64,000 nt of DNA from Melastoma dodecandrum (taxonomy: Eukaryota; Streptophyta; Magnoliopsida; Myrtales; Melastomataceae): assembly GCA_029817715.1 (NCBI GenBank), contig JARUPY010000473.1, positions 5,394,001 through 5,458,000 of the forward strand. The letters run 5' to 3'. The position numbers were made by a program, and so were the translations under genes. The notes under the pieces are model-generated. The model was not told the DNA's origin, searched no databases, and worked only from the letters and a program-made list of their open reading frames with translations. Below are positions 1-10,857 of the stretch, piece by piece; position 1 is the first letter of the stretch; every line of letters begins with the position of its first letter.

Positions 1-1078
1 GTGAAGTAAACAGCACAAATGATGTTATCAGCAGCCAGTCCAGCAGCAAGAACAGAAGGCGACATTCCCAGAGCATCAGAAATCGCAACATAGTTCACAG
101 CTGCAGATAATTATTAGAACCAGGATCAATAGTAGTGGGACAAAGCCAATATGGAGGTAAATCAGATAACAAGGTAGCAGCAAATAAATGTAAGTCCCGA
201 CTTCCTTTTACAGCAGAACAATGCAAACAAGCATACCTCCACCGATATGTCTGCCCATAAGTGCAGCTGCAATCTTCCAACTATCTTGACCTAGGGATCG
301 CATCGGCACCAAGAAGTAGGCCACCACGGTACCAATGGTGGTAGCAACTGTCGTTTAAAATGGGCTCAATAATCGCAAGTCTACTGATGTTGATGAAAGT
401 CTGTTAGAACTAGTGTTTAAAACAACTAACTTCCTGAGATTACCAGAACCAAGCAAAAAGGCGAGGAAGAGCTTCCCGGTGGACTTGACGACTCGCCGTA
501 TGTCCGCTCTGAACAACAGCAATGGCACGGCCAAAGGCAGCAGGAACTCCAACACTACCGAATTCGCGGGCGCATTGCTGGAGATGATACCCAGATTGCT
601 AGCTGCTAATCCCACCAATATGCTAACTAATCCCCCGCTAAGCGCGCTCCCGACCTTGGTCTTCTCCGACCTTTTCCCATTAGAAGAAATGGAGCCCAAC
701 TCTTAATATCACATAGCACGACAAGAAAAGGGGCGGGGAGTCAAATCACGGGCGTCAAACTACGGACCAGATGCCAAAGGCGCCGGCGACGAAGAGGCCG
801 GTCCAGTTGCCCCAGTGATCATTCGGGGAGATGAGGGGCTGGTTGTGGAGAAGCGATCTGATGGAGACGCCGCGACCCAACTTAGGGTTCTGCCTGCTGG
901 GTGGTGGTGGTGGTCTTGGGCACCGGAATCTGTGGGAGAGAAGGGGGAGCGTCGACTCCGGGAAGCAGAAGGGATTGGGCGGGGAAGATGGGATCCTCGA
1001 GAATTGGCGGGAAGAGGAGAAACGGTTAATGAGAGGGGAGAAGAAGAAGAAATGGGATACTCCTGATGCGGACGCCAT
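1..1078 (-). CDS. DUF819 family membrane protein, N-terminal part (runs off the left edge)
   Basis: Plant DUF819 proteins (old database name 'keratin-associated protein, putative') are polytopic, probably plastid membrane proteins of unknown function. Four exons are visible on the minus strand: 764-1078 (start ATG at 1078), 444-about 663, 237-347 and 100 down past position 1. Exon 1 holds a Ser/Pro/Arg-rich leader that looks like a transit peptide and ends in GAFGIWS. Exon 2 begins with KTKVGS and includes LVGLAASNLGII and LEFLLPLAVPLLLFRADIR. Exon 3 encodes VATTIGTVVAYFLVP and GRHIGG. Exon 4 encodes NYVAISDALGMSPSVLAAG. Exon 2-3 and 3-4 junctions are GT-AG and keep the frame. The exon 1-2 acceptor is the least certain: the chosen site gives a one-residue difference from what I remember of the family. 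The C-terminal half lies outside the window. Arabidopsis At5g24000 and At5g52540 are the relatives I recall. Confidence 0.85.
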
Positions 1079-1853
1079 TGGTGATGACGTCAGTCTAGAG
1101 AAGTGAACTGTGAGTCTGGTTATGATCTCTCTTTAAACTAATCATGATGGGTTAAAAAAAATTACATAAAATGGGGTTGAGACAAGCTACGTACGAACGC
1201 TGTTTGCTCGAGAGAAGCTTTGGTGTATCGGGACAAAAATCGAATCCCAGAAGCAAACAAGGAGATGTTGGAAGACAGCTGCTTCTCTGCGTGCAAGAAG
1301 ACAAACTGCAGAGGGACTTTTGATCCCTATATGTCTGTCTGGTCTATAGAATGACGTGGAGACACCACACGGTCGAAAAGTCTCAGGAAAGAACTCCCAT
1401 TCTGAAGGGGATACCATTACCACCCCTCAACAAAACTGGAATCCAATAAATGTAAATGGGTTGATTTTGGAGGGGGTGGTATGAAGTCGACGTCGTACCC
1501 AGTAGTGGAATCCTGTCTGGATTGGTTGCAAAAAAATCAACTTCTATTCCTACTTTCGGGGTTCAACCGCGTATCGTGCATCGAATGCTTTTCTCCTCTC
1601 CTCCTCTCCCCATGTTCAGTAGTAATTGCCCCTTTTGACCCAAAACATCTCGTCGCACATCACGCACTTCACTGTTCTCTCCTTCCTCTTCTCCACACCC
1701 CCCCACCCCCTGTGGGTCCGGAATCAAAAGTATATTTCAGCAGCTGTTTCCGTTTTCTTCTGCTGGTTGCAGGGCACCGTTTCTACCTTCCGTTAGTCTC
1801 GCGCTTCCGACCAATTCCCTCCCTCCCCCAGTCTGAATTCATCTTCATCCTTG
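1079..1853. promoter_or_regulatory. Divergent intergenic region between DUF819 and CrRLK1L genes
   Basis: About 775 bp separate the two start codons, which face away from each other. The part next to the kinase gene (about 1590-1850) is rich in C and T, as is common for plant 5' leaders. No clear TATA box or other named element was picked out. A 213-aa open frame starting at 1481 runs into the kinase gene in another frame and looks like chance. Confidence 0.5.
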
Positions 1854-4373
1854 ATGGAAAACGGAACCGCTGTCGGATTTTCCCCGCTGCTTCTCTTCTT
1901 CTTCGTCTTCTTTACTGTGCTGTTCCCATTTTCGATCCCCTTCACTCCAACCGACAACTACCTCGTCCACTGCGGCTCGACTACCAACGCCACCGTCGAC
2001 AACCGGGTCTTCGTCGGGGACTCTTCCAAGCCCGGGTCCCTCTTCCTTTCCGAAGGCAGGTCCGTTCCCGTTGCCGATGCGAACCCGCCTCAGAACTCGA
2101 CTGTTTTCGACCGGACGGCTAGAGTTTTCAGGACAGCTTCCTCGTACCGGTTCAGAGTCGGGAAAACGGGTCTCCATTTTGTACGCCTCCACTTCTTCCC
2201 CTTCGTGGATCGGAATTTCGACCTAACGGTTGCGACTTTCAGCGTGTCGGTTAATGGGTTTTCGCTGCTGAGGGGGTTTCGTGCGGAAGTAGCTGTGATT
2301 AAGGAGTTCATCTTGAATGTTGGGGAGGAGATGCTTGAACTGAGGTTTGTCCCGGCCGGCGGTTCTTCCGGGTTCGGGTTTGTGAATGCACTGGAGGTCT
2401 TTTCTGCTCCTGATGACTTGATTCTTGACGACGGTGCTAGGAAGATTACTGCTTCGTCGACTCAGGAGTTTAGGAATTTGTCCTCTCAAGTGTTCCAGAC
2501 TGTTCATCGGATTAATGTGGGCGGATCGAAGTTGACCCCTTTTAATGATACCTTGTGGAGGACTTGGATCCCGGATGACGACTTCCTGGTACTGAAATCG
2601 GCCGCCAAACGTGCTGTGGCCACTGACCCGCCGAATTACCAGTCTGGTGGTGCGACAAAGGAGGATGCGCCGGATAATGTGTACATGACTGCCCAAGAGA
2701 TGAATAGGGATAATGTGACTGCTTTTGCGAGGTTCAACATAACATGGGATTTTCCTTTGGAGTCTGATCCAGGCGGGGTTAGATACCTTGTTCGGCTCCA
2801 CTTCTGCGATATAATCAGTCAGGCTCTTAACCAGCTATACTTTGATGTGTACATCAATGAGTATTCTGCGTACAGCAATGTGGATCTGTCTGTGCTAACT
2901 TACCACGTGCTTGCATCTCCTTATTACATGGATTTTGTGGTAGACTCGGACAGCTCAGGGATCCTGCGGATCAGCGTTGGCCCTTCTGAAATTAGCAACC
3001 CAGGGAAGGTCAATGCCCTTCTTAATGGCGTGGAAATCATTAGAATTGTGAGTTCTGTCGGCGAGAGCGATGGATCGAAGAAGAACTTATGGGTAATAAT
3101 TGGCTCTTTGGTTGGCAGTATTGCTGCCTTCGTAATAATTGTGGTCGGAATTCTGCTTTGCATGAGGTGTGGGAAGGCGAGGCAGAAACCTTCTGCTGCA
3201 TCAGAAAGTACTGCTTACACACAGTTGAGAGTCCTTGGAGGTAGTTCACATAGTAAACTGTCCATCGGTAGAGCCCTTGCGTCTCCTGGTGCTAATGGCT
3301 GTCTCAACCTGCGGATTCCATTTGTCGATGTACAATCAGCGACAAGTAATTTTGACAAAAATCTGATTATTGGTTCCGGAGGATTTGGTATGGTTTATAA
3401 AGGGGTCCTTAAGGACGGCACGAAGGTTGCGGTGAAACGTGGTGTCCCAGGTTCTAGGCAGGGCCTACCAGAGTTTCAAACCGAGATCACAGTTCTCTCA
3501 AAAATTCGCCATCTTCATCTTGTTTCACTGATTGGGTACTGTGAAGAGCAGTCTGAAATGATACTCGTGTACGAATACATGGAAAAGGGTTCTTTGAAGC
3601 ATCATCTGTACGGATCCAGATATCCACCTCTGTCCTGGAAACAGCGACTCGAGATATGTATTGGTGCGGCTAGAGGGCTTCACTATCTTCACACTGGATC
3701 GGCGCAGGGGATCATCCACCGCGATATAAAGTCAACCAACATACTGCTTGACGAGAATTATGTATCTAAAGTTGCAGATTTTGGCCTTTCCAGGTCTGGG
3801 CCATGCCTCGACGAGACACACGTGAGCACAGGCGTGAAAGGCAGTTTCGGTTATCTGGATCCAGAATACTTCCGTCGCCAGCAGCTCACAGACAAATCGG
3901 ACGTTTACTCTTTCGGCGTCGTGCTCTTTGAAGTTTTATGTGCCAGGCCAGCTGTTGACCCAATGCTCGCGAGGGAGCAGGTGAATTTAGCCGAGTGTGC
4001 AATGCAGTGGCAGAAAAAGGGGATGCTCAGCGAGATAATAGATCCCCATCTGGTCGGGGATATCAGCGCGAGTTCCCTGAAGAAGTATGGAGATACAGCC
4101 GAGAAGTGCCTCGCGGAGTACGGGATGGACAGGCCGAGCATGGGCGACGTGTTGTGGAATTTGGAGTATGCTTTGCAGCTCCACGAGGACGGACGGCAAC
4201 GAGAGCCTCAAGAAGACAGCGACGCCGACGTCGCGGATCTTCCTACTAAGAGGACGGTTCGAACGGTTCAACCGCAGAAAGCGGAGACCTCGGAGGGAGA
4301 TTATGTCGCTGCAAGCTCAGATGTGAGCACAACTCAAGTGTTCTCCCAGTTATTGACAAGTGAAGGCAGATAG
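1854..4373 (+). CDS. CrRLK1L-type (malectin-like) receptor kinase
   Basis: Plasma-membrane receptor-like Ser/Thr kinase of the Catharanthus roseus RLK1-like family (FERONIA/THESEUS/HERCULES relatives), which sense cell-wall state or RALF peptides. Single exon of 839 aa, typical in length and lack of introns. Order: hydrophobic signal peptide (residues about 12-32), malectin-like ectodomain (about 37-390), one transmembrane helix (about 412-437), then the kinase domain. The kinase has the glycine loop GSGGFG at 507, the lysine in VAVK at 528, HRDIKSTN from 622 (RD-type) and DFG from 642, so it should be active. The ectodomain contains VHCGSTTNAT near its start. The start is the ATG at 1854; a TTG precedes it. 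The closest relative I recall is Arabidopsis At5g24010, which sits beside a DUF819 gene as here. The ligand cannot be inferred. Confidence 0.95.
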   Translation: MENGTAVGFSPLLLFFFVFFTVLFPFSIPFTPTDNYLVHCGSTTNATVDNRVFVGDSSKPGSLFLSEGRSVPVADANPPQNSTVFDRTARVFRTASSYRFRVGKTGLHFVRLHFFPFVDRNFDLTVATFSVSVNGFSLLRGFRAEVAVIKEFILNVGEEMLELRFVPAGGSSGFGFVNALEVFSAPDDLILDDGARKITASSTQEFRNLSSQVFQTVHRINVGGSKLTPFNDTLWRTWIPDDDFLVLKSAAKRAVATDPPNYQSGGATKEDAPDNVYMTAQEMNRDNVTAFARFNITWDFPLESDPGGVRYLVRLHFCDIISQALNQLYFDVYINEYSAYSNVDLSVLTYHVLASPYYMDFVVDSDSSGILRISVGPSEISNPGKVNALLNGVEIIRIVSSVGESDGSKKNLWVIIGSLVGSIAAFVIIVVGILLCMRCGKARQKPSAASESTAYTQLRVLGGSSHSKLSIGRALASPGANGCLNLRIPFVDVQSATSNFDKNLIIGSGGFGMVYKGVLKDGTKVAVKRGVPGSRQGLPEFQTEITVLSKIRHLHLVSLIGYCEEQSEMILVYEYMEKGSLKHHLYGSRYPPLSWKQRLEICIGAARGLHYLHTGSAQGIIHRDIKSTNILLDENYVSKVADFGLSRSGPCLDETHVSTGVKGSFGYLDPEYFRRQQLTDKSDVYSFGVVLFEVLCARPAVDPMLAREQVNLAECAMQWQKKGMLSEIIDPHLVGDISASSLKKYGDTAEKCLAEYGMDRPSMGDVLWNLEYALQLHEDGRQREPQEDSDADVADLPTKRTVRTVQPQKAETSEGDYVAASSDVSTTQVFSQLLTSEGR

Positions 4374-5437
4374 ATCTCGGATTTCTCCTCTCGTTACAGT
4401 CTTTTAACTTGTATTACACTTATTAACTTGTCAATGATAAAACGTACAATAGATTATGCGAGTCCAGTGTTCGTAGTATAGTGTAAATGAAACGTGGTCG
4501 CTAATCTTTTAAATGAACAGAAATATAATACGCATGAATTGAATTGCAAGTACAAGAGGATTTACTTTCATTTCTGGAAAACAGAGTGCGGGGAGTAAAA
4601 GACAACCACGCAACCCTTTAGGGTCTTTGAATGATTGTATGTATCTCTTGACGTTGTGGTATGCTTCCTATTTATAGAGAATCCAACTTTCATTTAGTAG
4701 TTATCTTCAATAACGATTATTCTTGATCTTCAACTTTCACTTGACAGTTTCAATTTCCGCACGTTTTAATTGTGATTTTCACCTGCAAAATCTTATCTAC
4801 AACATTATCCACAAAGTCAGATTCTCTCAATCGACCGGATCCACGGGGTATTCATCATACTTAGATTTTCTCCAGAATCCTCCATCGATTAGATTTTCTC
4901 CAGGAAAATCCTCCATCGAGACTCGATTAGATTTTCTTAACAGACGGGAGAATTCTCTATCGACGAAGTTAGATTTTTTCCATCGACTAAGTAAATTCTC
5001 CCTATTGAGTGAGAGAATCATTCATCGACAACGCCTCAATCGAACTTTGTCTTGTCCGTACTTCGACGTGCTCTGCTTCGACGACCTTGAACTTCGACCA
5101 GTGCTCCTTCGAACGTACAATGATGGGTCTCGCCTTGAAGCCCAAAATGGCTTTACTTGTAAACATTTACCCCCTCACGACAATTAATGAAGGGATTTTA
5201 TCTGAATATAATCTTTGCCGTCATTTTCTAGTCAATAATCTCTGTCGACTGGAAATCACTAAAGAGATTTTCCTCTTTCACATTAGAAAGATTTTCTTGT
5301 TTTTTTTACATTAATTCTCCCCAGTCAACCTTGCTGAATTAATCGACACTTATTCATCCACTATTTCAGGTAATATTATTATTAAATCAATCGAATTAAG
5401 AAAACAAGCAATTGTCTTTTACTACAACACAGGGAAA
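4374..5437. other. Intergenic DNA: kinase 3' flank and possible minus-strand LTR/promoter
   Basis: The first 150 bp are probably the 3' UTR of the kinase gene. From about 4560 the sequence looks like a promoter on the minus strand: at about 4665-4690 the minus strand reads TATAAATAGG followed by a short leader. Between 4850 and 5010 a loose repeat of about 40 bp recurs, built around TTAGATTTTCTCC and CCATCGA. This could be the LTR or control region of a decayed element whose remnants lie at 5438-6110. No open reading frame is convincing here. Confidence 0.35.
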
Positions 5438-6110
5438 CTATTGAAAAATTAACCTTGGTGGGCCAAAACCACTATCTTTCAAGGAAAGTTTTGTTCCTAG
5501 TCGATGAATCAGATTGTCATATGCCTTTTCACAATCCGTTTTTTCGGATAGTGTGACGATTTCGATTAATTGAATTTTCGGAGCATCGCGCATTAATTGA
5601 TCACCCTTAATAAACATTTGTCGAATGTTACTGGGATCATGTGTTTTCATGACTAGTTCATTAGACATGATTTTGAAAGTGTCCTAATTTTGAATCATTT
5701 TCGATTGACTAGATCTTCGAAGCATTACACATCGGTTGATCCTTCACGCTTTTTGTCGAGTTTCAATAAGGACTTGCTAAGAGTTATATATTTTTGGAAC
5801 ACTCTCGGCGGTTACTTGTCGGTTTTCCATATGAACACGCGTCGGAGTATGAACCGCCAAACGCAAAGTTATCAAATGAAAAGTTTCAAATTCCTGACAA
5901 ATACTTTCTAACCGCTCCGTTATAACACGGAGGGCAATTTTCATAGTTATTCGCGCTTCCGACTGTTGGAGGGCTATTTTCCAAGCCTCATCCACGTCGA
6001 GCGATCGAACAAACCCTTCATCATAAAAGGGATCATCGTCCCAATTTGATCCACGTTCACCGCACCAATAACGTGTTGAAATTTTGTATATTCATACGAA
6101 ACTCGTTTCC
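5438..6110 (-). pseudogene. Unidentified decayed coding remnant (two ORF pieces)
   Basis: Two minus-strand open pieces lie in tandem. The first, ending at 5777 and readable from about 6100, has acidic and basic helices with DEAWKIALQQSEARITMK and ERLESICQEFETF. The second, 5438-5668, has SNELVMKTHDPSNIRQMF and IEIVTLSEKTDCEKAYDNL. Composition looks like real protein, not chance, but stops separate the pieces and I do not recognise a family. A downstream promoter-like sequence on the same strand (about 4690) fits either an LTR element or an integrated pararetrovirus-like fragment. No function is assigned. Confidence 0.3.
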
Positions 6111-7506
6111 GACTCCCACTGTGAACACAAAAAACGTGTTTGTGTCCTGTCTCAACACGTCGGGAATTGATAGATCGTAGATCGCCAACTCGTTTTAGCC
6201 GCTTTCATTGGTTCGTTGGTTGAATTCAACTCCTCTTCTTGGGAAAACCAAATCAGACTCCATCAAGTTCCGAGCTTTCCGTCCGATTTAGTTTCCCCAG
6301 AGGCGAAATCTCACTGACTCAGATTTCATTTTATCGTTCTTCCTTCGTTTCTGGAATTGGTTGTTGTCGAGAATTTTAGGGAGAGGGGGAGGGGGGATTG
6401 GTTTTTAGGATTTAGGGTTTCGGTAGAGGACTATGACAGAGGTAATACTTCACATATACGATTTGACCAACTTTGGATCGGAGAAGACCAACAACACCAT
6501 CATGCAGATCAACAAGATCTTCAAGGATGGCATGGGTATCGGCGGGATATTCCACAGCGCGATTCAGGCACTGTCCTTTGACTAATGATGTTGTCCATTC
6601 GATCTGCCGGGGCTTTTGTGAACAGTTTGGAAGATTTTGAATCAGCCCTCGGAAGTTGTCGAGTTTGTAGTTGTGTGTTTGTGAATAATTTGGATAGATC
6701 TGTGTTGCTGTTGGATTAGGGTCTCAAATTCTCGAAGATGGCTCTTTTGTTGGAAGAGGAGTTTTGATGGGCTTTATTATAGAAAACTTTGGCGTCTTAG
6801 ATGACAGGAAGCAACAGTTTCCCAGTAAAATGTTAATGCTTTCCGGCTTACATGGAAGTGATTCTTGGACTGGTGGAGCATATTCATTTGTCGAATTAGG
6901 AATGAGTTGCCTGTTATACCTATTGTCTGCGATTTATTCATAATTTTGGTTTTCTTCGCATGTGCCTTATCTTTGTGTATTTCTTGCCATGCTATCTTCT
7001 GCTTGCTCAAATTGTGAAGGTTAAGTGCATTGTTGCATTGACATGAGCTCTTCAGAATTTTTATCAGGTCTACGGAGATGATGAATGGTCTTTGGATTTT
7101 GTGAGCAAGGATCAGGAGTGTTTAGTTGCCCTCCTGGGCAGAATCCCATGTACACGTATCGGGACCGCATTGTTTTTGGAACTACCGAGTTTTCGATATC
7201 AAGGTGAACGAGATCCTAAGAGAACTTAGTAGGGAATGGCCCGGACATACTTAGGACTTGTTATCCAGAAAATCAGTCACTTTTGTGATGAATTCTGCGA
7301 AAGGCTAGGCGTGTCCAAGCCTCCAGGTGATTGCCTAACAGTTGCAACCTTTTTCTTTTCTTGTTGGAATAAAGATGAATGAATTTCTTCATTCTTGAAT
7401 GTCTGAGTTAATGGCCTTCCTGGCTTTTGGTCAATGATACAATTATTGATGTAATAACGTGATAATTTAATAAGTTATAACCAATGAAAGAGTTCGCATA
7501 TAGTCA

Positions 7507-7517
7507 AAGGGGCACAC
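7507..7517. repeat. Left target duplication of the SINE
   Basis: The sequence AAGGGGCACAC here matches AAGGGCACACCCC at 11050-11062, just after the A-rich tail of the SINE. The gypsy element now separates this left copy from the SINE body, which implies that the SINE came first. Confidence 0.5.
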
Positions 7518-7518
7518 T

Positions 7519-7759
7519 TGATGCATTAGCATAATATTATTTTTAGATTTGAATATCACATTAGATTTCCTTTTTAGTATAAATAAGGCCTTAGGGTTTC
7601 TAAGGAGGACAGTTGTTATTTTTATCATATTATCTTATTTTCAGAATTTCTTGAGGTTTTCTTACAAATCTTATAATTCTCTATCGTTCTCTTCATCCTA
7701 TTCGTTTTCTTCTAGTTTTTTTCTGTGATTTCTCCTATTTCCGCTACGCTACTCCATCA
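7519..7759 (+). repeat. 5' LTR of the gypsy element
   Basis: 241 bp, TG...CA ends, with a TATA-like TATAAATAAGG near 7580. It matches 10595-10856 apart from a short gap and scattered changes. Confidence 0.85.
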
Positions 7760-7934
7760 ATTGGCATTAGAGCCTGAGTTTTACTGTAGGGTTAGAGTTT
7801 AGGATTTCATGATGGCTAATCGTGGTAGAGGCCGTGGGAGAGGGGTTCAACACCAACAGACGGAACTTGCTGAGATGTAAAGTATGATTGAAGAAGATCT
7901 ATCGCGAGCAGTCCAACTGCCGCGATAGGAACGC

Positions 7935-9052
7935 GTGGGAGCCCAAATGGAGATTTCGGAAGGCAACCACAACCCCTTAGACATAGCGAAAGATAGTACT
8001 GAGGATGAATCTGATGAAATCGAAGACAATCCTTTCCGTGAAGCCGGACCTGTAAACACCACAGGAGGAGGTGGACTGGAGGATAAGCTAATTCGTGCCC
8101 TAGATCTCAATAGTGGTGGGATCAAGATTGAAGTGGCTGATTTTCACGAGAAAATGCATGCAGATGATTTTCTTGACTGGGAGACTAGCCTTGAAAATTA
8201 TTTCGAGTGGAAGCCTATGATGGGGGCAAGAAAAGTGCTTTGTGAAGCTGAAATTGAAAGGAGCTGCACTTCAATGGTGGAAGAGAGTTGAGAACAGCGT
8301 TCCCGACAAGGAAAGCCAAACATTAGTACTTGGGGGCACATGAAGAGTAAGCTGCGAAAACAATTTTTACCGGCAGATTACAGTATGGAGTTGTATGAGA
8401 AGTATCATGCCCTAAGATAAAATTCTCTATTGGTGGACTGACTGTTCGAGTTGGATTGAATGAAACCAATGAGCAACTTACTTCTCGCTATATAGCAGGT
8501 TTGAATAGGTCCATTAGTGATGAGATGAGTGTGATTCGTGTATTCAACACGGAGGATGCTCGACAATATGCGTTGATGGCTAAGAAGAAGGTGGCACGTT
8601 ATGCTAGGCGACCATCATATGATAGATCAGATGGAGGTTTTAGTTTTGATCAGCCACGCCGAGTTGATCAACGACCATCTAGGTTGACTCAGGGGACTAT
8701 GTCATCTTATAGAAGTGATGTGAATGACAAGGGCAAAGCTGTGGTTAATCATGGAGCTCAAAGAAGTTCAAAATCTGGTCCTGGTGGTAGCTCTAAATTA
8801 CGTTGCTTCACATTTGGGGAACACGGGCATAGATTGTACGCATGTCCACAAAAGAGGGTGAACTTAGCTGAAGTAGAAGAGGATTTTGGTGAGGAACTGG
8901 ACCCCGTCTATGATGAATATCGTGATGAGGATGATGAAATTGATATTTATCCAGTCCAAGGGGAATCACTCATCATCAGGAGAATTATGACAACGGCGAA
9001 GGTAGATGCTGAAGATTGGCGAAGACACAGATTCAAGACTCGTGTTCTTTGA
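7935..9052 (+). pseudogene. Gypsy gag remnant
   Basis: Two open pieces (7935-8291 and 8456-9052) encode a retrotransposon gag: VADFHEKMHADDFLDWE, ENYFEWKPM and later TSRYIAGLNRSISDEM. A nucleocapsid zinc knuckle is present but broken: CFTFGEHGHRLYACP lacks the second Cys of the CCHC pattern. A stop and frameshift separate the pieces. An Arg-Gly-rich start (ANRGRGRGRG) lies near 7812. Confidence 0.8.
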
Positions 9053-9738
9053 GAGGGTAAAGTTTGTGATGTGATTATCGACGGTGGGCATGAAGAATTT
9101 TATTTCCAAGGATACTGTGGAAAGGCTTAAGTTGCCATTGGAGAAGCATCCAAATCCTTATAGAATCAGATGGCTCAAAAAGGGTAATGACATACCAGTG
9201 ATATCCCGTTGCTTGATACAATATTCTTTAAGTTATGAATTGAATGATGAAGCTCTCTATGATGTCGTGCCAATGGATGCTGGTCATATTCTTCTTGGCC
9301 AACCTTGGCTTTATGATCATGATATGGATCACCGTACGATGCCGAACACGTATTCTTTTTATAAGGAGGGTAAAAAGTACACTTTGCATCCTCTCAAAGA
9401 AGAAGCTAGTGGGTTAACTCCGACTTCAAGTAAGGTTAGTGGATTTCTTTGTGCTGAGAAATTTGAAGCTGAGAGTCAGGACACTGGAGTTCTCTAGGCC
9501 TTGCTCGGAAGAATGTTGGATCACAAGCAGGCTATTGATGTACCACAATTTCCACCCTCAATTGAAGAAATCTTGATGGAATACTCTAAGCTGGTGAGTG
9601 AAGAGTTACCGCATGGGCTGCCGCCTTTAAGAAGTATTCAACATGCCATTGATCTGGTTCCTGGTGCACCTTCACCAATTTGGCAGCCTATCGCATGCCT
9701 CAAAACAGCAAGCCGAAATGCAAAAACAGGTGGAGGAA
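9053..9738 (+). pseudogene. Gypsy protease and start of reverse transcriptase, truncated
   Basis: 9084-9497 carries a retroviral-type aspartic protease region: IIDGG just before the open piece, then [14 protein letters not shown] and [15 protein letters not shown]. 9501-about 9738 carries the lead-in to RT (SEELPHGLPPLRSIQHAIDL), then stops abruptly where the RT fingers should begin. The remaining pol sequence is deleted. Confidence 0.8.
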
Positions 9739-10444
9739 GTTTGGCACGGAGTTAAAATATTCAAGTACTTAGCATCCTCAAAAAGATGGGCAGATCGAGG
9801 TTGTGAATAGGAGCTTGGGTAACTTGTTAAGATGTCTTGTTGGGAATAATGTGAAAAGTTGGGATTTTGGGATTCCTCAAGCTGAGTTTGCTTACAACAA
9901 CTCAGTAAATAGAAGCATAAAGAGGACTCATTTTGAAGCTGCATATGGATTACGACCCCAACTTGTTGTCGACCTAGTTCCACTTCCTGAGGATGTTCGA
10001 GTAAGTGATGATGGTGAAGCTTTTGCTGAGCATGTGCGACGAATTCACGAAGATGTTTGAAGTACTTTGAAGGCAAGCAATGAGATCTATGCTATAACAG
10101 CTAATGAGCATAGCCAAGTGAAAGATTTTAATGCTGGAGATCTAGTCATAGTGCACTTGAAGAGAGAGAGGTTTCCAAATGGGACTTATCACAAGCTGAA
10201 AGCGAGGAAATTCGGACCTTGTAAAGTGTTGAAGATGATAAGTTCAAATGCTTATATGATAGAACTACCTCATGAGCTACAGATCGGTCCAGTCTTTAAT
10301 GTCTCAGATTTGTATGAGTTTGTGGGAGCTGATGAAGATTATGTTGTCCAAGATCATATCAACGAGCTTCCAAAGGTCACAAGGGATGTTATTGAAGATG
10401 TTCTAGATGTGAAGGAGGCTAAGTCAAGGAAAATAAATCAATAG
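9738..10444 (+). pseudogene. Gypsy integrase C-terminal remnant
   Basis: After the deletion joint the frame reads YSSTxHPQKDGQIEVVNRSL (x is a stop), the end of an integrase core, then WDFGIPQAEFAYNNSVNRS, FEAAYGLRPQ and the C-terminal SH3-like part (FNAGDLVIVHLKRERFP, KFGPCKVLKMI, PVFNVSDLYEF). A TGA interrupts the frame near 10058. The catalytic D and D of the integrase core are absent because of the deletion. Confidence 0.8.
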
Positions 10445-10594
10445 AGGAGGTTCTTGGTAAAATGATTGGGAAAACCAGCGACAAAAAGTACCTAGATAAC
10501 TGAAGAAGAATTGAAAAAGATTGATCCTGAGATTTATGCCGAGATCGTCGAAGTTTTCGCACTGGAGTCGTGAACTTTTCCAACCCGGGGAGAT

Positions 10595-10856
10595 TGATGC
10601 AGGTGCATAATATTATTTTTAGATTTTATAATATTATGGGTCTTTTAGGAATATGACATTAGATTTCCTTTTTAGTATAAATAAGGCCTTAGGGTTTTTA
10701 AGGAGGACAGTTGTTATTTTTACCATATTATCTGATTTTCAGAATTTCTTGAGGTTTTCTTACAAACCCTAGAATTCTCTATCGTTGCCTTCATCCTATT
10801 CGTTTTCTTCTAATTTTTTCTGTGATTTCTCCTATTTTCGCTACGCTACTCCATCA
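10595..10856 (+). repeat. 3' LTR of the gypsy element
   Basis: 262 bp, TG...CA ends, preceded by the purine tract at about 10585-10593. It contains the same TATAAATAAGG as the 5' LTR. Confidence 0.85.
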
Positions 10857-10857
10857 A

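Larger units (their letters stand above)
7519..10856 (+). mobile_element. Ty3/gypsy LTR retrotransposon with a large internal deletion
   Basis: LTRs at 7519-7759 and 10595-10856 start with TGATGCA and end in CTCCATCA. The 5' LTR lacks about 25 bp present in the 3' LTR. Flanking 5-bp duplications are ACACT (left) and ACACC (right). After the 5' LTR comes a weakened initiator-Met-type primer site (TTGGCATTAGAGCC). Before the 3' LTR is a purine tract (GGGGAGA). Coding pieces on the plus strand are in gypsy order: gag, protease, the first bases of RT, then the tail of integrase. Most of RT, RNase H and the integrase core are missing, with the joint near 9738. Frames are interrupted by stops. The element sits in intron 2 of the DeSI pseudogene and cannot move by itself. 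Confidence 0.9.

Noticed and set aside
1481..2122. 213-codon ORF upstream of and overlapping the kinase
   Set aside because: Runs through the CT-rich leader and into the kinase gene out of frame; no recognisable domain.
6568..6573. Rare GC-AG intron in the DeSI gene as a regulated splice site
   Set aside because: The context CAG|GCACTG is far from the usual GC-donor consensus, and the gene has several other lesions, so a mutated GT donor is simpler.
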